Below are positions 41,322 to 48,570 of a DNA stretch of 54,522 nucleotides, piece after piece; positions within the stretch are counted from its first letter, which is position 1, and each line of letters starts with the position of its first letter. Below the pieces are notes generated by a model. That model made no database searches, was not told the DNA's origin, and saw only the letters and a list, made by a program, of their open reading frames with translations. The stretch lies in the IMG/VR virus record IMGVR_UViG_3300031963_000195, positions 1-54,522 of that record; one strand, written 5' to 3'. This DNA is from a virus. The translations under genes were made by a program, and so were the position numbers.

Positions 41322-42047
41322 TTAATTTTTATACATAAAGTTTAATATATGTAAATCCTCGACATCACAAAAATCATATTGAGTCCTAATCCAATCACTT
41401 TCTTTTTTAGGGATACCGGTATCAGCTTGACTTCTAACACACCTATCTTTCCAATCATCAAATGTTTTATGGTGATAATGATTTAATTGTGCAATATCGT
41501 CAGTCCCATTTTCATTAAATGGTCCAGTAAAATAATTTTTAGCTGTATTCATAATTTTTACATTCGGATAATGAGGACTAACCATAATACTATCTGATTG
41601 TAAATTTAGTATTGTTTTAATATGTTTATCAACATCTTTTTGTCTTATAGTAAATTGTTTAATTAATGAATTACTATTTTCACTTCTTGTCAACCTACCA
41701 CAAGCGCCGAAAAAAACCCAATTAATTCCAATACCATAAGGATTATTAAACTCGTTTATAAAATCTTTAATATTTTGATGTTTTTTTAAAACTAAAAATT
41801 CATCAACATCAAAGAAAGCTACCCAATCATATTTAGTTTTATATTTTTTAATAAAATCATTATACGCGGATATCTGTCTAGCAATACCATCATATTTTAT
41901 TTTTTTAATAAAATCGTGTTCTAAATTACAAATCCAATCATTTTCATAAATGATTATATCATCAAAACCTAATTTTTTATGATACAATACCCATTCTTTT
42001 ATATAGAAATCTTCCATTTTAGCTATACAAACTAATGCAACTCTCAT
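41322..42047 (-). CDS. GT92-type glycosyltransferase
   Basis: The 241-residue protein matches the GT92 / Glyco_tranf_2_4 pattern: MRVALVCIAKMEDFYIKEWV, LYHKKLGFDDIIIYEND, then WVAFFDVDEFLVL with the DxD metal motif, and INWVFFGACGRLTRSENSNS. Such enzymes often add galactose or related sugars to N-glycans or surface polysaccharides. Later parts include HYHHKTFDDWKDRCVRSQAD. It is one base from the neighbouring gene and co-directional with it. Confidence 0.8.
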   Translation of the reverse strand: MRVALVCIAKMEDFYIKEWVLYHKKLGFDDIIIYENDWICNLEHDFIKKIKYDGIARQISAYNDFIKKYKTKYDWVAFFDVDEFLVLKKHQNIKDFINEFNNPYGIGINWVFFGACGRLTRSENSNSLIKQFTIRQKDVDKHIKTILNLQSDSIMVSPHYPNVKIMNTAKNYFTGPFNENGTDDIAQLNHYHHKTFDDWKDRCVRSQADTGIPKKESDWIRTQYDFCDVEDLHILNFMYKN

Positions 42048-42048
42048 A

Positions 42049-42789
42049 TTATAACAATTTATTATAATTATTTATAAACTTTTGTTCACCAATTCCTTGT
42101 GTTTGATGACTATCAAATTGAAAATGTGTAATTGTATTATTTAGTATTTTATATGGTATTTGATTTAACAAATAAAAAACACTAATACTTCTTTCAATCT
42201 CATGTCCGGAAAAAATTGATTTTTTAATATCGTTAACTAAAATATCAACCCATTCCATGTATTCATTAAACCTATCAAGTTTAAACGTATGATTAGATGT
42301 CATACTGCAAATAGTATTTTTAGGTAAAGACTCAATAAAATCAATTATATTAATATTATAGTTTTTAATCAAAGAAGTAATTAAATTTTGACTCCAAGGT
42401 GTATGACGTAAATATTCATATGAATGAACGTTATGTGGTATATAGCCAAAAATATCAAATTTTTTAGTTTCTATAACTTCATTTAAAATCTCCTCTAAAT
42501 TAGATATTGTATTTATATCATATTCAAATAAGTTTATATACTTACCTTTAAGTAAATTATTTTTCCATAAAGCATACCAACCGGTATATGATGTTAATTT
42601 AGGATATTCTTCAATATTATTTTCTAAATTTCTTGCTATAATCACATTATCTAAATTTTCTAATTTAGATATATCGTTTTTACCTAAAAAAACATACGTT
42701 AAATTACTAAAATTATTAAATTTTTTATGTCTAATAAAATCTAAAATAATATCTTGATTATGAACAAATATAAATGTTTGAAACGTCAT
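42049..42789 (-). CDS. Hypothetical glycan-cluster protein, possibly glycosyltransferase
   Basis: Unassigned 246-residue protein. It begins FQTFIFVHNQDIILDFIRHK and has LLKGKYINLFEYDINTISNL near residue 80, in which the acidic pair could serve a GT-A metal site. SYTGWYALWKNN precedes it. The C-terminal half has GHEIERSISVFYLLNQI. Location within an uninterrupted series of glycosyltransferases makes a sugar-related role likely, but this is inference. Confidence 0.5.
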   Translation of the reverse strand: MTFQTFIFVHNQDIILDFIRHKKFNNFSNLTYVFLGKNDISKLENLDNVIIARNLENNIEEYPKLTSYTGWYALWKNNLLKGKYINLFEYDINTISNLEEILNEVIETKKFDIFGYIPHNVHSYEYLRHTPWSQNLITSLIKNYNINIIDFIESLPKNTICSMTSNHTFKLDRFNEYMEWVDILVNDIKKSIFSGHEIERSISVFYLLNQIPYKILNNTITHFQFDSHQTQGIGEQKFINNYNKLL

Positions 42790-42797
42790 GAATAAAC

Positions 42798-44297
42798 TTA
42801 ATTAGTTATGAAAAACTTATTTAATTTTCTCATATTATCAATAACAAATGGTGCTAAATTTTTGTTATAGTCGTTATTCATTAAATAAGAATCCTCATCA
42901 TTTTCTTTTCTAGTCTGAGACTCATAATGATAAGAAACTAAATTACCATCCAAATAATTTTCAAAACCTAAAGTAAGGTAATTAAGATTTAATTCGACAT
43001 CTTCAAAACATGATTGATATGTTTCATTAAACATACCACATTTTTCAAATAAAGTCTTTTTAGTCATCATTAATCCGCCCGTATTACCAATTACTTTTTT
43101 AAGTGACGTTGAATGATTATAGTATGATTTAAATCCAACGTGTCCAAGAACAAATTTTTTATTCTTATCGAATCCTGCAAAGATTCCATCATGCTGAACC
43201 GTATTATCTCCGAAATGTAATCTACATCCAACAGTTCCAGCTTTATTATTTTCTTTAAAAACTTTTAACATACCATAAATAACATTATTTAATAACTTAA
43301 TATCGTTATTGCAAAATAATAAAAATTCATAATCATTTGTAACATGATTTTTTACAACATCGTTATTAATTTTAGCAAAATTATAATAATCATATTCAAT
43401 TAATTTAATATCACCGAGTGGTAAGATATTATCTTTAATCCATTCTTTTTCATCCGCCGATGAACCAGTATCTGCAATAAAAATATCAAATAAGTTTGGA
43501 TTGCAATGGTCATAAAAAGATTTAACACAATCAAATAACATTTGAACCTTACCTTTAGTTGGGATTATTACCGCAACTTTACTGAAACCTTTTATTGACT
43601 TTTCTTTTATCTCAGGAACGAATATTTTTTCTGGTTTTAAATCTAATGGTAATTTACTTCCCCATTTTTCCAAGAATTTATTTTTGCTCTCCCAAAACTC
43701 TTGGTTTGGTTGTCCAATTGATTGATGTGTGATTTCAAAAGAAGATGTAACACCAATTTTAACTCCATCTAAATAATTAGGTACGCAAAATAAATGATCA
43801 TAAAAATGGAATTTACCTATTGTTTCATCGAATCTATGTTTGATTTTATTTTTATCAAATGCAATAAACAATCCATCAATTGTTACAACGGGAATTAAAA
43901 ATGGAAATTTTGGTGAATATTTACTTAACCATTTCTTTTGACCCTCAGGGTGATGATAAACTTGACCAACCATTGTTTGTTGCATTCTTTCCCAATAAAC
44001 ACCTGATTCCGGAAAATAACAAGAACCAGCTTTACCAATTATACCAAAATCAGGATTTTCATTAAAATCTTTTGATAACTTTACTCCCCAGTTGGTTTCT
44101 AATTTTATATCATCATGAATCAAAACAACAATATCATTGTTTGATTCTGAAATAATTTCATTATAAACAGTTGATAATGATTTAATTCCGGGATTAACTT
44201 TCTCAATAACTTGAACGTTTTTTAAACCACAAGTATCGATGATGTATTTAGTAAAGTTTGGTTTACTAGATTTTGTACTATATCCGATTGTAATCAT
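42798..44297 (-). CDS. Two-domain family-2 type glycosyltransferase
   Basis: The 499-residue protein has two GT-A-type halves. The first half (about 1-220) resembles the Glyco_tranf_2_5 type, with NDIVVLIHDDIKLETNWGVK as its metal-binding site (HDD) and VVTIDGLFIAF. The second half (about 240-499) is a family-2 domain: KVAVIIPTKGKVQMLFDCVK, FADTGSS-like donor loop IFIADTGSSADEKEW, FLLFCNNDIKLLNNVIYGML and GNTGGLMMTKKTLFEKCGMF. Such twin enzymes can alternate linkages in a polymer. It is the first gene of the cluster, and a 16-base palindrome lies just upstream. Confidence 0.8.
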   Translation of the reverse strand: MITIGYSTKSSKPNFTKYIIDTCGLKNVQVIEKVNPGIKSLSTVYNEIISESNNDIVVLIHDDIKLETNWGVKLSKDFNENPDFGIIGKAGSCYFPESGVYWERMQQTMVGQVYHHPEGQKKWLSKYSPKFPFLIPVVTIDGLFIAFDKNKIKHRFDETIGKFHFYDHLFCVPNYLDGVKIGVTSSFEITHQSIGQPNQEFWESKNKFLEKWGSKLPLDLKPEKIFVPEIKEKSIKGFSKVAVIIPTKGKVQMLFDCVKSFYDHCNPNLFDIFIADTGSSADEKEWIKDNILPLGDIKLIEYDYYNFAKINNDVVKNHVTNDYEFLLFCNNDIKLLNNVIYGMLKVFKENNKAGTVGCRLHFGDNTVQHDGIFAGFDKNKKFVLGHVGFKSYYNHSTSLKKVIGNTGGLMMTKKTLFEKCGMFNETYQSCFEDVELNLNYLTLGFENYLDGNLVSYHYESQTRKENDEDSYLMNNDYNKNLAPFVIDNMRKLNKFFITN

Positions 44298-44321
44298 TAA
44301 AATTTATTAAAAATATAAAAA

Positions 44322-44337
44322 ATTTTCTTAAGAAAAT
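44322..44337. promoter_or_regulatory. Perfect palindrome in divergent intergenic region
   Basis: ATTTTCTTAAGAAAAT is a perfect 16-base palindrome between the glycan cluster (starting at 44297, minus) and the tagged genes at 44386 (plus). It could be an operator. It is AT-only apart from one C/G pair. Confidence 0.35.
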
Positions 44338-44356
44338 CAATCTTTTTTTTTTGGAT

Positions 44357-44364
44357 ATATTTAT
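44357..44364 (+). promoter_or_regulatory. ATATTTAT late-promoter-like motif
   Basis: Lies 21 bases upstream of the tagged-protein start at 44386. Confidence 0.55.
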
Positions 44365-44385
44365 AATGTATAAAACATTATAAAA

Positions 44386-44670
44386 ATGAGAACAAAAAAT
44401 AAAAAACCAACAAGAATAACTGAAAAACAGTTAGTAGCAATACTTAAAAAAGTAATTAATGAGCAAGATTCTTCAGAATATGATGATAATGAAGATGAAA
44501 AAGAAGAACATATTAAATTTATTGAAGATGCGGTATATGATTCGGCAATGAGTATTATAGGAAATTTAATAGCGGTTATTGATGACAACTATGAAGAAGG
44601 TATTGTTTTTGCTTTAGAGGAATTGGATTCTATTAAAAAAATTATAATGGATGTAAAAACAAGTTATTAA
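44386..44670 (+). CDS. Tagged small acidic protein; candidate internal head protein
   Basis: The 94-residue protein starts MRTKNKKPTRITEKQLVAIL, then KKVINE|Q, a match to the shared tag with a prohead-protease-type end at residue 26. The remaining 68 residues are acidic and helical (SSEYDDNEDEKEEHIKFIED, then ALEELDSIKKIIMDVKTSY). There are no enzymatic motifs. It is followed after one base by a second tagged gene and is preceded by its own promoter-like motif. Confidence 0.65.
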   Translation: MRTKNKKPTRITEKQLVAILKKVINEQDSSEYDDNEDEKEEHIKFIEDAVYDSAMSIIGNLIAVIDDNYEEGIVFALEELDSIKKIIMDVKTSY

Positions 44671-44671
44671 T

Positions 44672-45085
44672 ATGAAAAATTTATTAAAAATTACAGAAGA
44701 CGAAAAAAAGCATATTTTAACTATGCACAAAACCAAAATTAATGAAAGTGATTTTGGTAGAATTGCTGGCGCTATTGCGGCAACAGGAGCAATAATGACA
44801 CTAATATTGGCGCAAAGAGCGGTCGATATTTATGATTCAGAAGGAAATTCTGTTGAGGCTAATGTTGGTGATACATATACTGGTATTGTAACTGAAATGG
44901 TAGCAAAACCAAAAATGGGATTTGTTGTTAAAATGGAAACAGATGATGGTCATACTTTAGATTTCATGACATATTACAATAATTTTGTAACAGGTGATAA
45001 AATTAAGGTTGTTATTGGACGAGAATTTAATTCAGGTGGAATGATGGTGTTTCCTGATGTAACACACACAGAAAAAGTTAAATAA
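44672..45085 (+). CDS. Tagged small protein with SH3-like body; candidate internal head protein
   Basis: The 137-residue protein starts MKNLLKITEDEKKHILTMHK, then TKINE|S, a more divergent version of the shared tag. A short glycine/alanine-rich hydrophobic segment follows (AGAIAATGAIMTLILAQRAV), perhaps a membrane or amphipathic helix. The rest (VEANVGDTYTGIVTEMVAKP, then VVKMETDDGHTLDFM) is strand-rich, in the style of a small SH3-like barrel. It is co-directional and contiguous with the previous tagged gene and ends before a strong bidirectional terminator. Confidence 0.65.
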   Translation: MKNLLKITEDEKKHILTMHKTKINESDFGRIAGAIAATGAIMTLILAQRAVDIYDSEGNSVEANVGDTYTGIVTEMVAKPKMGFVVKMETDDGHTLDFMTYYNNFVTGDKIKVVIGREFNSGGMMVFPDVTHTEKVK

Positions 45086-45106
45086 TAAGTTTTATATTTT
45101 TAATAA

Positions 45107-45144
45107 AAATTCCCCCACTAGTTTTTAGCTAATTGGGGGAATTT
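45107..45144. terminator. Bidirectional terminator hairpin
   Basis: AAATTCCCCCA pairs perfectly with TGGGGGAATTT (11 bp, five G-C pairs) across a 16-base loop, between converging genes ending at 45085 (plus) and 45158 (minus). The T-tract is short. Confidence 0.8.
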
Positions 45145-45157
45145 ACTATTAAAAAAT

Positions 45158-45739
45158 TTAAATTCCAGTCGATCCAAACCCGTTTGAACCTCTTGTTTTT
45201 TCGTTTATTACGTCAACCTCAGAAACTGAAACATAACCACCACAGATTGCAGGTGATAAAACACCTTGTCCAACCTTCATTCCCTTTTTAATAACAATAT
45301 CATGACCATTGGTGTTAAACAATATAACTTTTACCTCTGAAGTGTATCCATTATCTATTGTCGCAGGAGAATTTAATACCATTAATCCCTGATTAATCGC
45401 TAGACCGCTTTTACTTCTAATTTGTAACTCATGTCCAGCGGGTAAATCAAAAGCTAATCCAGTCGGAATTAAAGCCCTTCCAAACGGTCCAATTGTTACC
45501 TCTTCAGTCGAATGAAAATCAAATCCCGAATCACCATCATAATTATATTTTGGTAAAACAGCATCGGGATGAAGTTTCTTAACGTTTAATTCAATTTTTG
45601 GTTGCGCCATGCTAAATAATGTTGTAAATTCATCAAGTTCAGAATCAATTTCATCACCAATAGTTTCTTGCCAATTAGGTGATTGCATTTTCTGTTTAAG
45701 TTGTTCTAATTTTTCTCTAAGTTCATCAAGACTATCCAT
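45158..45739 (-). CDS. dut: dUTP diphosphatase (dUTPase)
   Basis: The 193-residue protein has the five trimeric dUTPase motifs: GDSGFDFHSTEE (motif 1), RSKSGLAINQGLMVLNSPAT (motifs 2-3 start), IDNGYTSEVKVILFN, GMKVGQGVLSPA, and RGSNGFGSTG at the C-terminus (motif 5). It hydrolyses dUTP to dUMP, keeping uracil out of phage DNA and feeding dTMP synthesis. It has an extra N-terminal helix of about 45 residues (LDELREKLEQLKQKMQSPN) not found in typical 150-residue enzymes; this could mediate oligomer or partner contacts. It is in an operon with the exonuclease and a glycosyltransferase. Confidence 0.95.
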   Translation of the reverse strand: MDSLDELREKLEQLKQKMQSPNWQETIGDEIDSELDEFTTLFSMAQPKIELNVKKLHPDAVLPKYNYDGDSGFDFHSTEEVTIGPFGRALIPTGLAFDLPAGHELQIRSKSGLAINQGLMVLNSPATIDNGYTSEVKVILFNTNGHDIVIKKGMKVGQGVLSPAICGGYVSVSEVDVINEKTRGSNGFGSTGI

Positions 45740-45740
45740 G

Positions 45741-46439
45741 TTAATTTAATTTTTCAAGTTTAGATACGACCATCATTAATACCTCGACATCTTTCTCACA
45801 ATATTCAGCAATTTCTTTAGTCCCCTTGCTCCAATAATGTTCATGTACTTTACTTCCATTTACTTCACCAGTTTTAGATGAGTCAACACCAAGAGAAGCA
45901 CACATTAATTCGAGAGTTGCGATTGAGAAATTATTACCATATTGCCAAAAATCTTTTGTATCAATTGCTTTAACCTCCCAAGGTTTTGTATCAAATGCGG
46001 GAAGAATAGCTGGTGGTTTTATTCCATTAATAATCATTCGTTTACATAGCATTGGGATATCGAATAATTTAATATTATGACCACACAAACTAAAATCCAT
46101 TTTTGCAACTTTATTAAGCAAAGCCTTAACTTCACTTAATAATGTTTTTTCATCCTCATTTGAAAACGTTTGAATTTTAATTTCTCCATCAGGAGTTATA
46201 AAACCAAAGCTAGCAACAATTATTTTACCAAATTCAGGTAATAAAGCCGATTTACTTAAATAAAGTTCGTCAATTGTTAAATCTTTATCTTCAGGATATC
46301 GTTTTCTAAACCAGTCTTGGTATTTCTCAAACTGAATCGCTAAACTTGGATGATTTTCCTTTAAGGTTGTGAAGTCTTTTTCAAGCCCAACCGTTTCCAA
46401 ATCAAAAAAAAGGATTTTACTAATAGGTTTATTAAACAT
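45741..46439 (-). CDS. DEDD-family 3'-5' exonuclease
   Basis: The 232-residue protein shows RNase H-like exonuclease motifs: Exo I in KILFFDLETVGL (Asp13, Glu15), Exo II in CGHNIKLFDIPML (with the HN of the 'GHNxxxFDxP' pattern), and Exo III in EYCEKDVEVLMMVV (with Tyr and Asp). It resembles the PolB-type proofreading exonuclease domain as a stand-alone protein. A role in phage DNA replication or repair is likely. It lies one base from the dUTPase gene. Confidence 0.85.
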   Translation of the reverse strand: MFNKPISKILFFDLETVGLEKDFTTLKENHPSLAIQFEKYQDWFRKRYPEDKDLTIDELYLSKSALLPEFGKIIVASFGFITPDGEIKIQTFSNEDEKTLLSEVKALLNKVAKMDFSLCGHNIKLFDIPMLCKRMIINGIKPPAILPAFDTKPWEVKAIDTKDFWQYGNNFSIATLELMCASLGVDSSKTGEVNGSKVHEHYWSKGTKEIAEYCEKDVEVLMMVVSKLEKLN

Positions 46440-46443
46440 TTTT

Positions 46444-47577
46444 TTAAATTATTGATTTATAAAATTCCGCTCTGTTTTTAGTAACAATTGATAATTCATA
46501 TTTATCTTTGACTGTTTCATAAAGTCTTTCACCAAGGTCTTTAGCCCAATTTGGATTTTGAATAAGTTTCTTCATGTACTTTGCCCAATCACCATGATTT
46601 CTATTTTCATTTACCAAAAGTGCATTACCATCAACAAATTTACCATTTTCCAATGCATGGGTCAAGTCAATGGTATATGGACCAACATCTGAAGCTATAA
46701 TTGCTTTCTTATAGAAACCCGCTTCAATAACTTTAAGCTGCGATTTCATTCGATTAAACATATGATTCATAATTGGTGCTAAGGATACATCAAATTTTGT
46801 ATAATTCTTTGCATATGATGTTATTGGTCGGGTCCAAACTCTTTCATATGGTTCATTCTTAAATTTAGTTGTATCAAATTCAACAAATTTATCCAATTCT
46901 TTTTTATATTCCGGTGAAACCAAATTGTATTTATTTGTAAAAATTTCTTCATATTTAACCCACACCGTTTCATGTGGTTTAATTGGTCTTTTCTTTTGTT
47001 CACCAGTTTGCTGATTAATTTCAGTTATTTCACCTCTAGTATCAAAACCACAAAGGAAAACTTTCATTTTATCTTTTTCTGATGAAAGTGCGTTAAATGT
47101 ACCATCCAACAATTTTAAATCATGTAAGTGAGATGAACCACCTAACCAACCAAAACGAAGTCTCTCATCTTCTTCTGTAACACCTTTAAATTGTTCTGTT
47201 TTTGTATCAATTGCATTTGGAAATACAACAACATCATTATGGAATTTTCTTATTTGGTCAGCAAAAATTTCTGTTGTTGTTGTAATATATTTTGCATATC
47301 TAAGACTTTCAATAATCTTCTCATTAATTTTATGTTGTACAATTACCGAATGCAAAGGATGTTCTTTTGTGGGTAACCAATAATCATCGATATCTGCAAT
47401 CGTGATAATACCCATATTGTTAAGCATTTTAACAATTTCTGGAGACCTATCATAATCTCTACCAATACTTCGATGGTAGTGAACAATTTGATATTGCTTC
47501 CAATAATTTAAATTATCAACTTGTGGGTCGTAATCGATATCCACATGAAAATCATCCGGATACATGTTTTGTAACAT
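46444..47577 (-). CDS. GT-B glycosyltransferase, main ORF (N-terminal part frameshifted)
   Basis: The 377-residue frame from the ATG at 47577 has YWKQYQIVHYHRSIGRDYDR, ITIADIDDYWLPTKEHPLHS, LRFGWLGGSSHLHDLKLLDG and VIEAGFYKKAIIASDVGPY, typical of GT-B glycosyltransferases of phages. The upstream in-frame sequence continues as coding (VDPHIMLQNMYPDDFHVDID), so this ATG is internal; no other start exists before a TGA at about 47630 in this frame. The true N-terminus, MTNTQISPLNGREKIRVLVL then PSDRSGVG, is encoded 1 base out of frame at 47607-47693. The active gene therefore needs either frameshifting or a corrected sequence. Confidence 0.7.
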   Translation of the reverse strand: MLQNMYPDDFHVDIDYDPQVDNLNYWKQYQIVHYHRSIGRDYDRSPEIVKMLNNMGIITIADIDDYWLPTKEHPLHSVIVQHKINEKIIESLRYAKYITTTTEIFADQIRKFHNDVVVFPNAIDTKTEQFKGVTEEDERLRFGWLGGSSHLHDLKLLDGTFNALSSEKDKMKVFLCGFDTRGEITEINQQTGEQKKRPIKPHETVWVKYEEIFTNKYNLVSPEYKKELDKFVEFDTTKFKNEPYERVWTRPITSYAKNYTKFDVSLAPIMNHMFNRMKSQLKVIEAGFYKKAIIASDVGPYTIDLTHALENGKFVDGNALLVNENRNHGDWAKYMKKLIQNPNWAKDLGERLYETVKDKYELSIVTKNRAEFYKSII

Positions 47578-47606
47578 TATGTGGGGGTCTACTGATCTGT
47601 AGGAAC

Positions 47607-47693
47607 CTAACCAACCCCCGAACGGTCAGATGGGAGTACTAAGACTCGAATCTTTTCACGACCGTTAAGGGGCGAAATTTGTGTGTTTGTCAT
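47607..47693 (-). pseudogene. Frameshifted N-terminal segment of the glycosyltransferase
   Basis: ATG at 47693 opens 28 codons (MTNTQISPLNGREKIRVLVL then PSDRSGVG) ending in TAG at 47607-47609. These residues look like the N-terminal beta-strand and 'SDRSGVG' donor loop expected at the start of the glycosyltransferase at 46444-47577. The next residues of the family, Y-R-S-V-D-P-H, are found just downstream in the -1 frame. On the coding strand the junction reads ggttggttaggttcc; removing five bases (for example taggt) would join SGVG to SYRSVDPH. This looks like a small tandem duplication, a sequencing error or programmed frameshifting. Confidence 0.7.
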
Positions 47694-47796
47694 CTTTATC
47701 TATAAGATATAGTAATAATTTATTGTTTTTATAAATTATAATCAAAATTTTTGATTAGTTCAAGTTTTTTATAATTTATTTTTTTAAACCAATAGA

Positions 47797-47804
47797 ATAT
47801 TTAT
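47797..47804 (+). promoter_or_regulatory. ATATTTAT motif four bases from a start codon
   Basis: The motif ends exactly four bases before ATG 47809, as at 22266 and 31237. Confidence 0.4.
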
Positions 47805-47808
47805 AATT

Positions 47809-48570
47809 ATGAAAAAGATAAAATTAACAGAATCAGATTTATATAGAATTGTTAGAAAGGTTCTTCTTGAGCAAGAGGAAGAAAAGAGAAGTTTTACATT
47901 TTCTCCGGGAACATTTGCGTCTTTTATAACATCATCATCAGGTGAAAGATTTGTTAAACATCTTAATAACAAATATGATGAGGTTATTATTAATGGTGAT
48001 TTGGATTTAGATGGAACACCAATTCAATCCTTACCTGATAATCTTCATGTTGGTGGGGATTTGAATTTATATGGAACACCAATTCAATCCTTACCGGATA
48101 ATCTTTATGTTGGGAGAAATTTGGATTTAAGAGGAACACCAATTCAATCCTTACCGGATAATCTTTATGTTGGGAGAAATTTGGATTTACAAGGAACACC
48201 AATTCAATACTTACCGGATAATCTTCATGTTGGGGGAAGTTTGTGGTTAAATGGAACACCAATTCAATACTTACCGGATAATCTTCATGTTGAGGGAAGT
48301 TTGGATTTAAGAGGAACACCAATTCAATCCTTACCGGATAATCTTTATGTTGGGGGATATTTGAATTTACATGAAACACAAATTCAATCCTTACCGGATA
48401 ATCTTTATGTTGGGGGATATTTGAATTTACATGAAACACAAATTCAATCCTTACCGGATAATCTTTATGTTGGGGGGACAATTTATATTAATGGAATACC
48501 TTTAAATGATAATGATAAGTTGGTTGCAAAATATAAAGAAAAATATAGAATTGATAGAGCACTTATTTAA
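47809..48570 (+). CDS. Tagged leucine-rich-repeat protein; candidate internal head protein
   Basis: The 253-residue protein has the cleanest version of the shared tag, MKKIKLTESDLYRIVRKVLL then E|Q, followed by a conserved linker (FTFSPGTFASFITSSSGERF), then eight 20-residue repeats of GTPIQSLPDNLxVGGxLxLx, and a cap (INGIPLNDNDKLVAKYKEKY). The linker also occurs, diverged, in the composite gene at 20203. The repeats look like an LRR-type solenoid and the tag like a capsid-targeting peptide. The last two repeat units are identical DNA, implying recent expansion. If cleaved after LLE, the whole repeat domain would be released into the head. Confidence 0.85.
   Translation: MKKIKLTESDLYRIVRKVLLEQEEEKRSFTFSPGTFASFITSSSGERFVKHLNNKYDEVIINGDLDLDGTPIQSLPDNLHVGGDLNLYGTPIQSLPDNLYVGRNLDLRGTPIQSLPDNLYVGRNLDLQGTPIQYLPDNLHVGGSLWLNGTPIQYLPDNLHVEGSLDLRGTPIQSLPDNLYVGGYLNLHETQIQSLPDNLYVGGYLNLHETQIQSLPDNLYVGGTIYINGIPLNDNDKLVAKYKEKYRIDRALI
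48018..48497 (+). repeat. Tandem 60-bp repeat, eight units
   Basis: Units begin at 48018, 48078, 48138, 48198, 48258, 48318, 48378 and 48438. They share accaattcaat or acaaattcaat, ccttaccggataat and atgttggg words with the array at 1-300. The units from 48358 to 48477 include a perfectly duplicated 60-base block. Confidence 0.9.

Noticed and set aside
47581-47680. GC-rich segment with several pairing stems, looking like a tRNA or riboswitch with alternative stems
   Set aside because: Translated on the minus strand, it reads as the N-terminus of the glycosyltransferase (MTNTQISPLNGREKIRVLVL...) and its continuation, so the higher G+C and pairing come from coding sequence. No tRNA arm or anticodon fits.
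47990-48481. Long minus-strand frame opposite the LRR array
   Set aside because: It is the antisense shadow of the repeats. The plus-strand frame has the tag, linker and cap, and matches two other loci.
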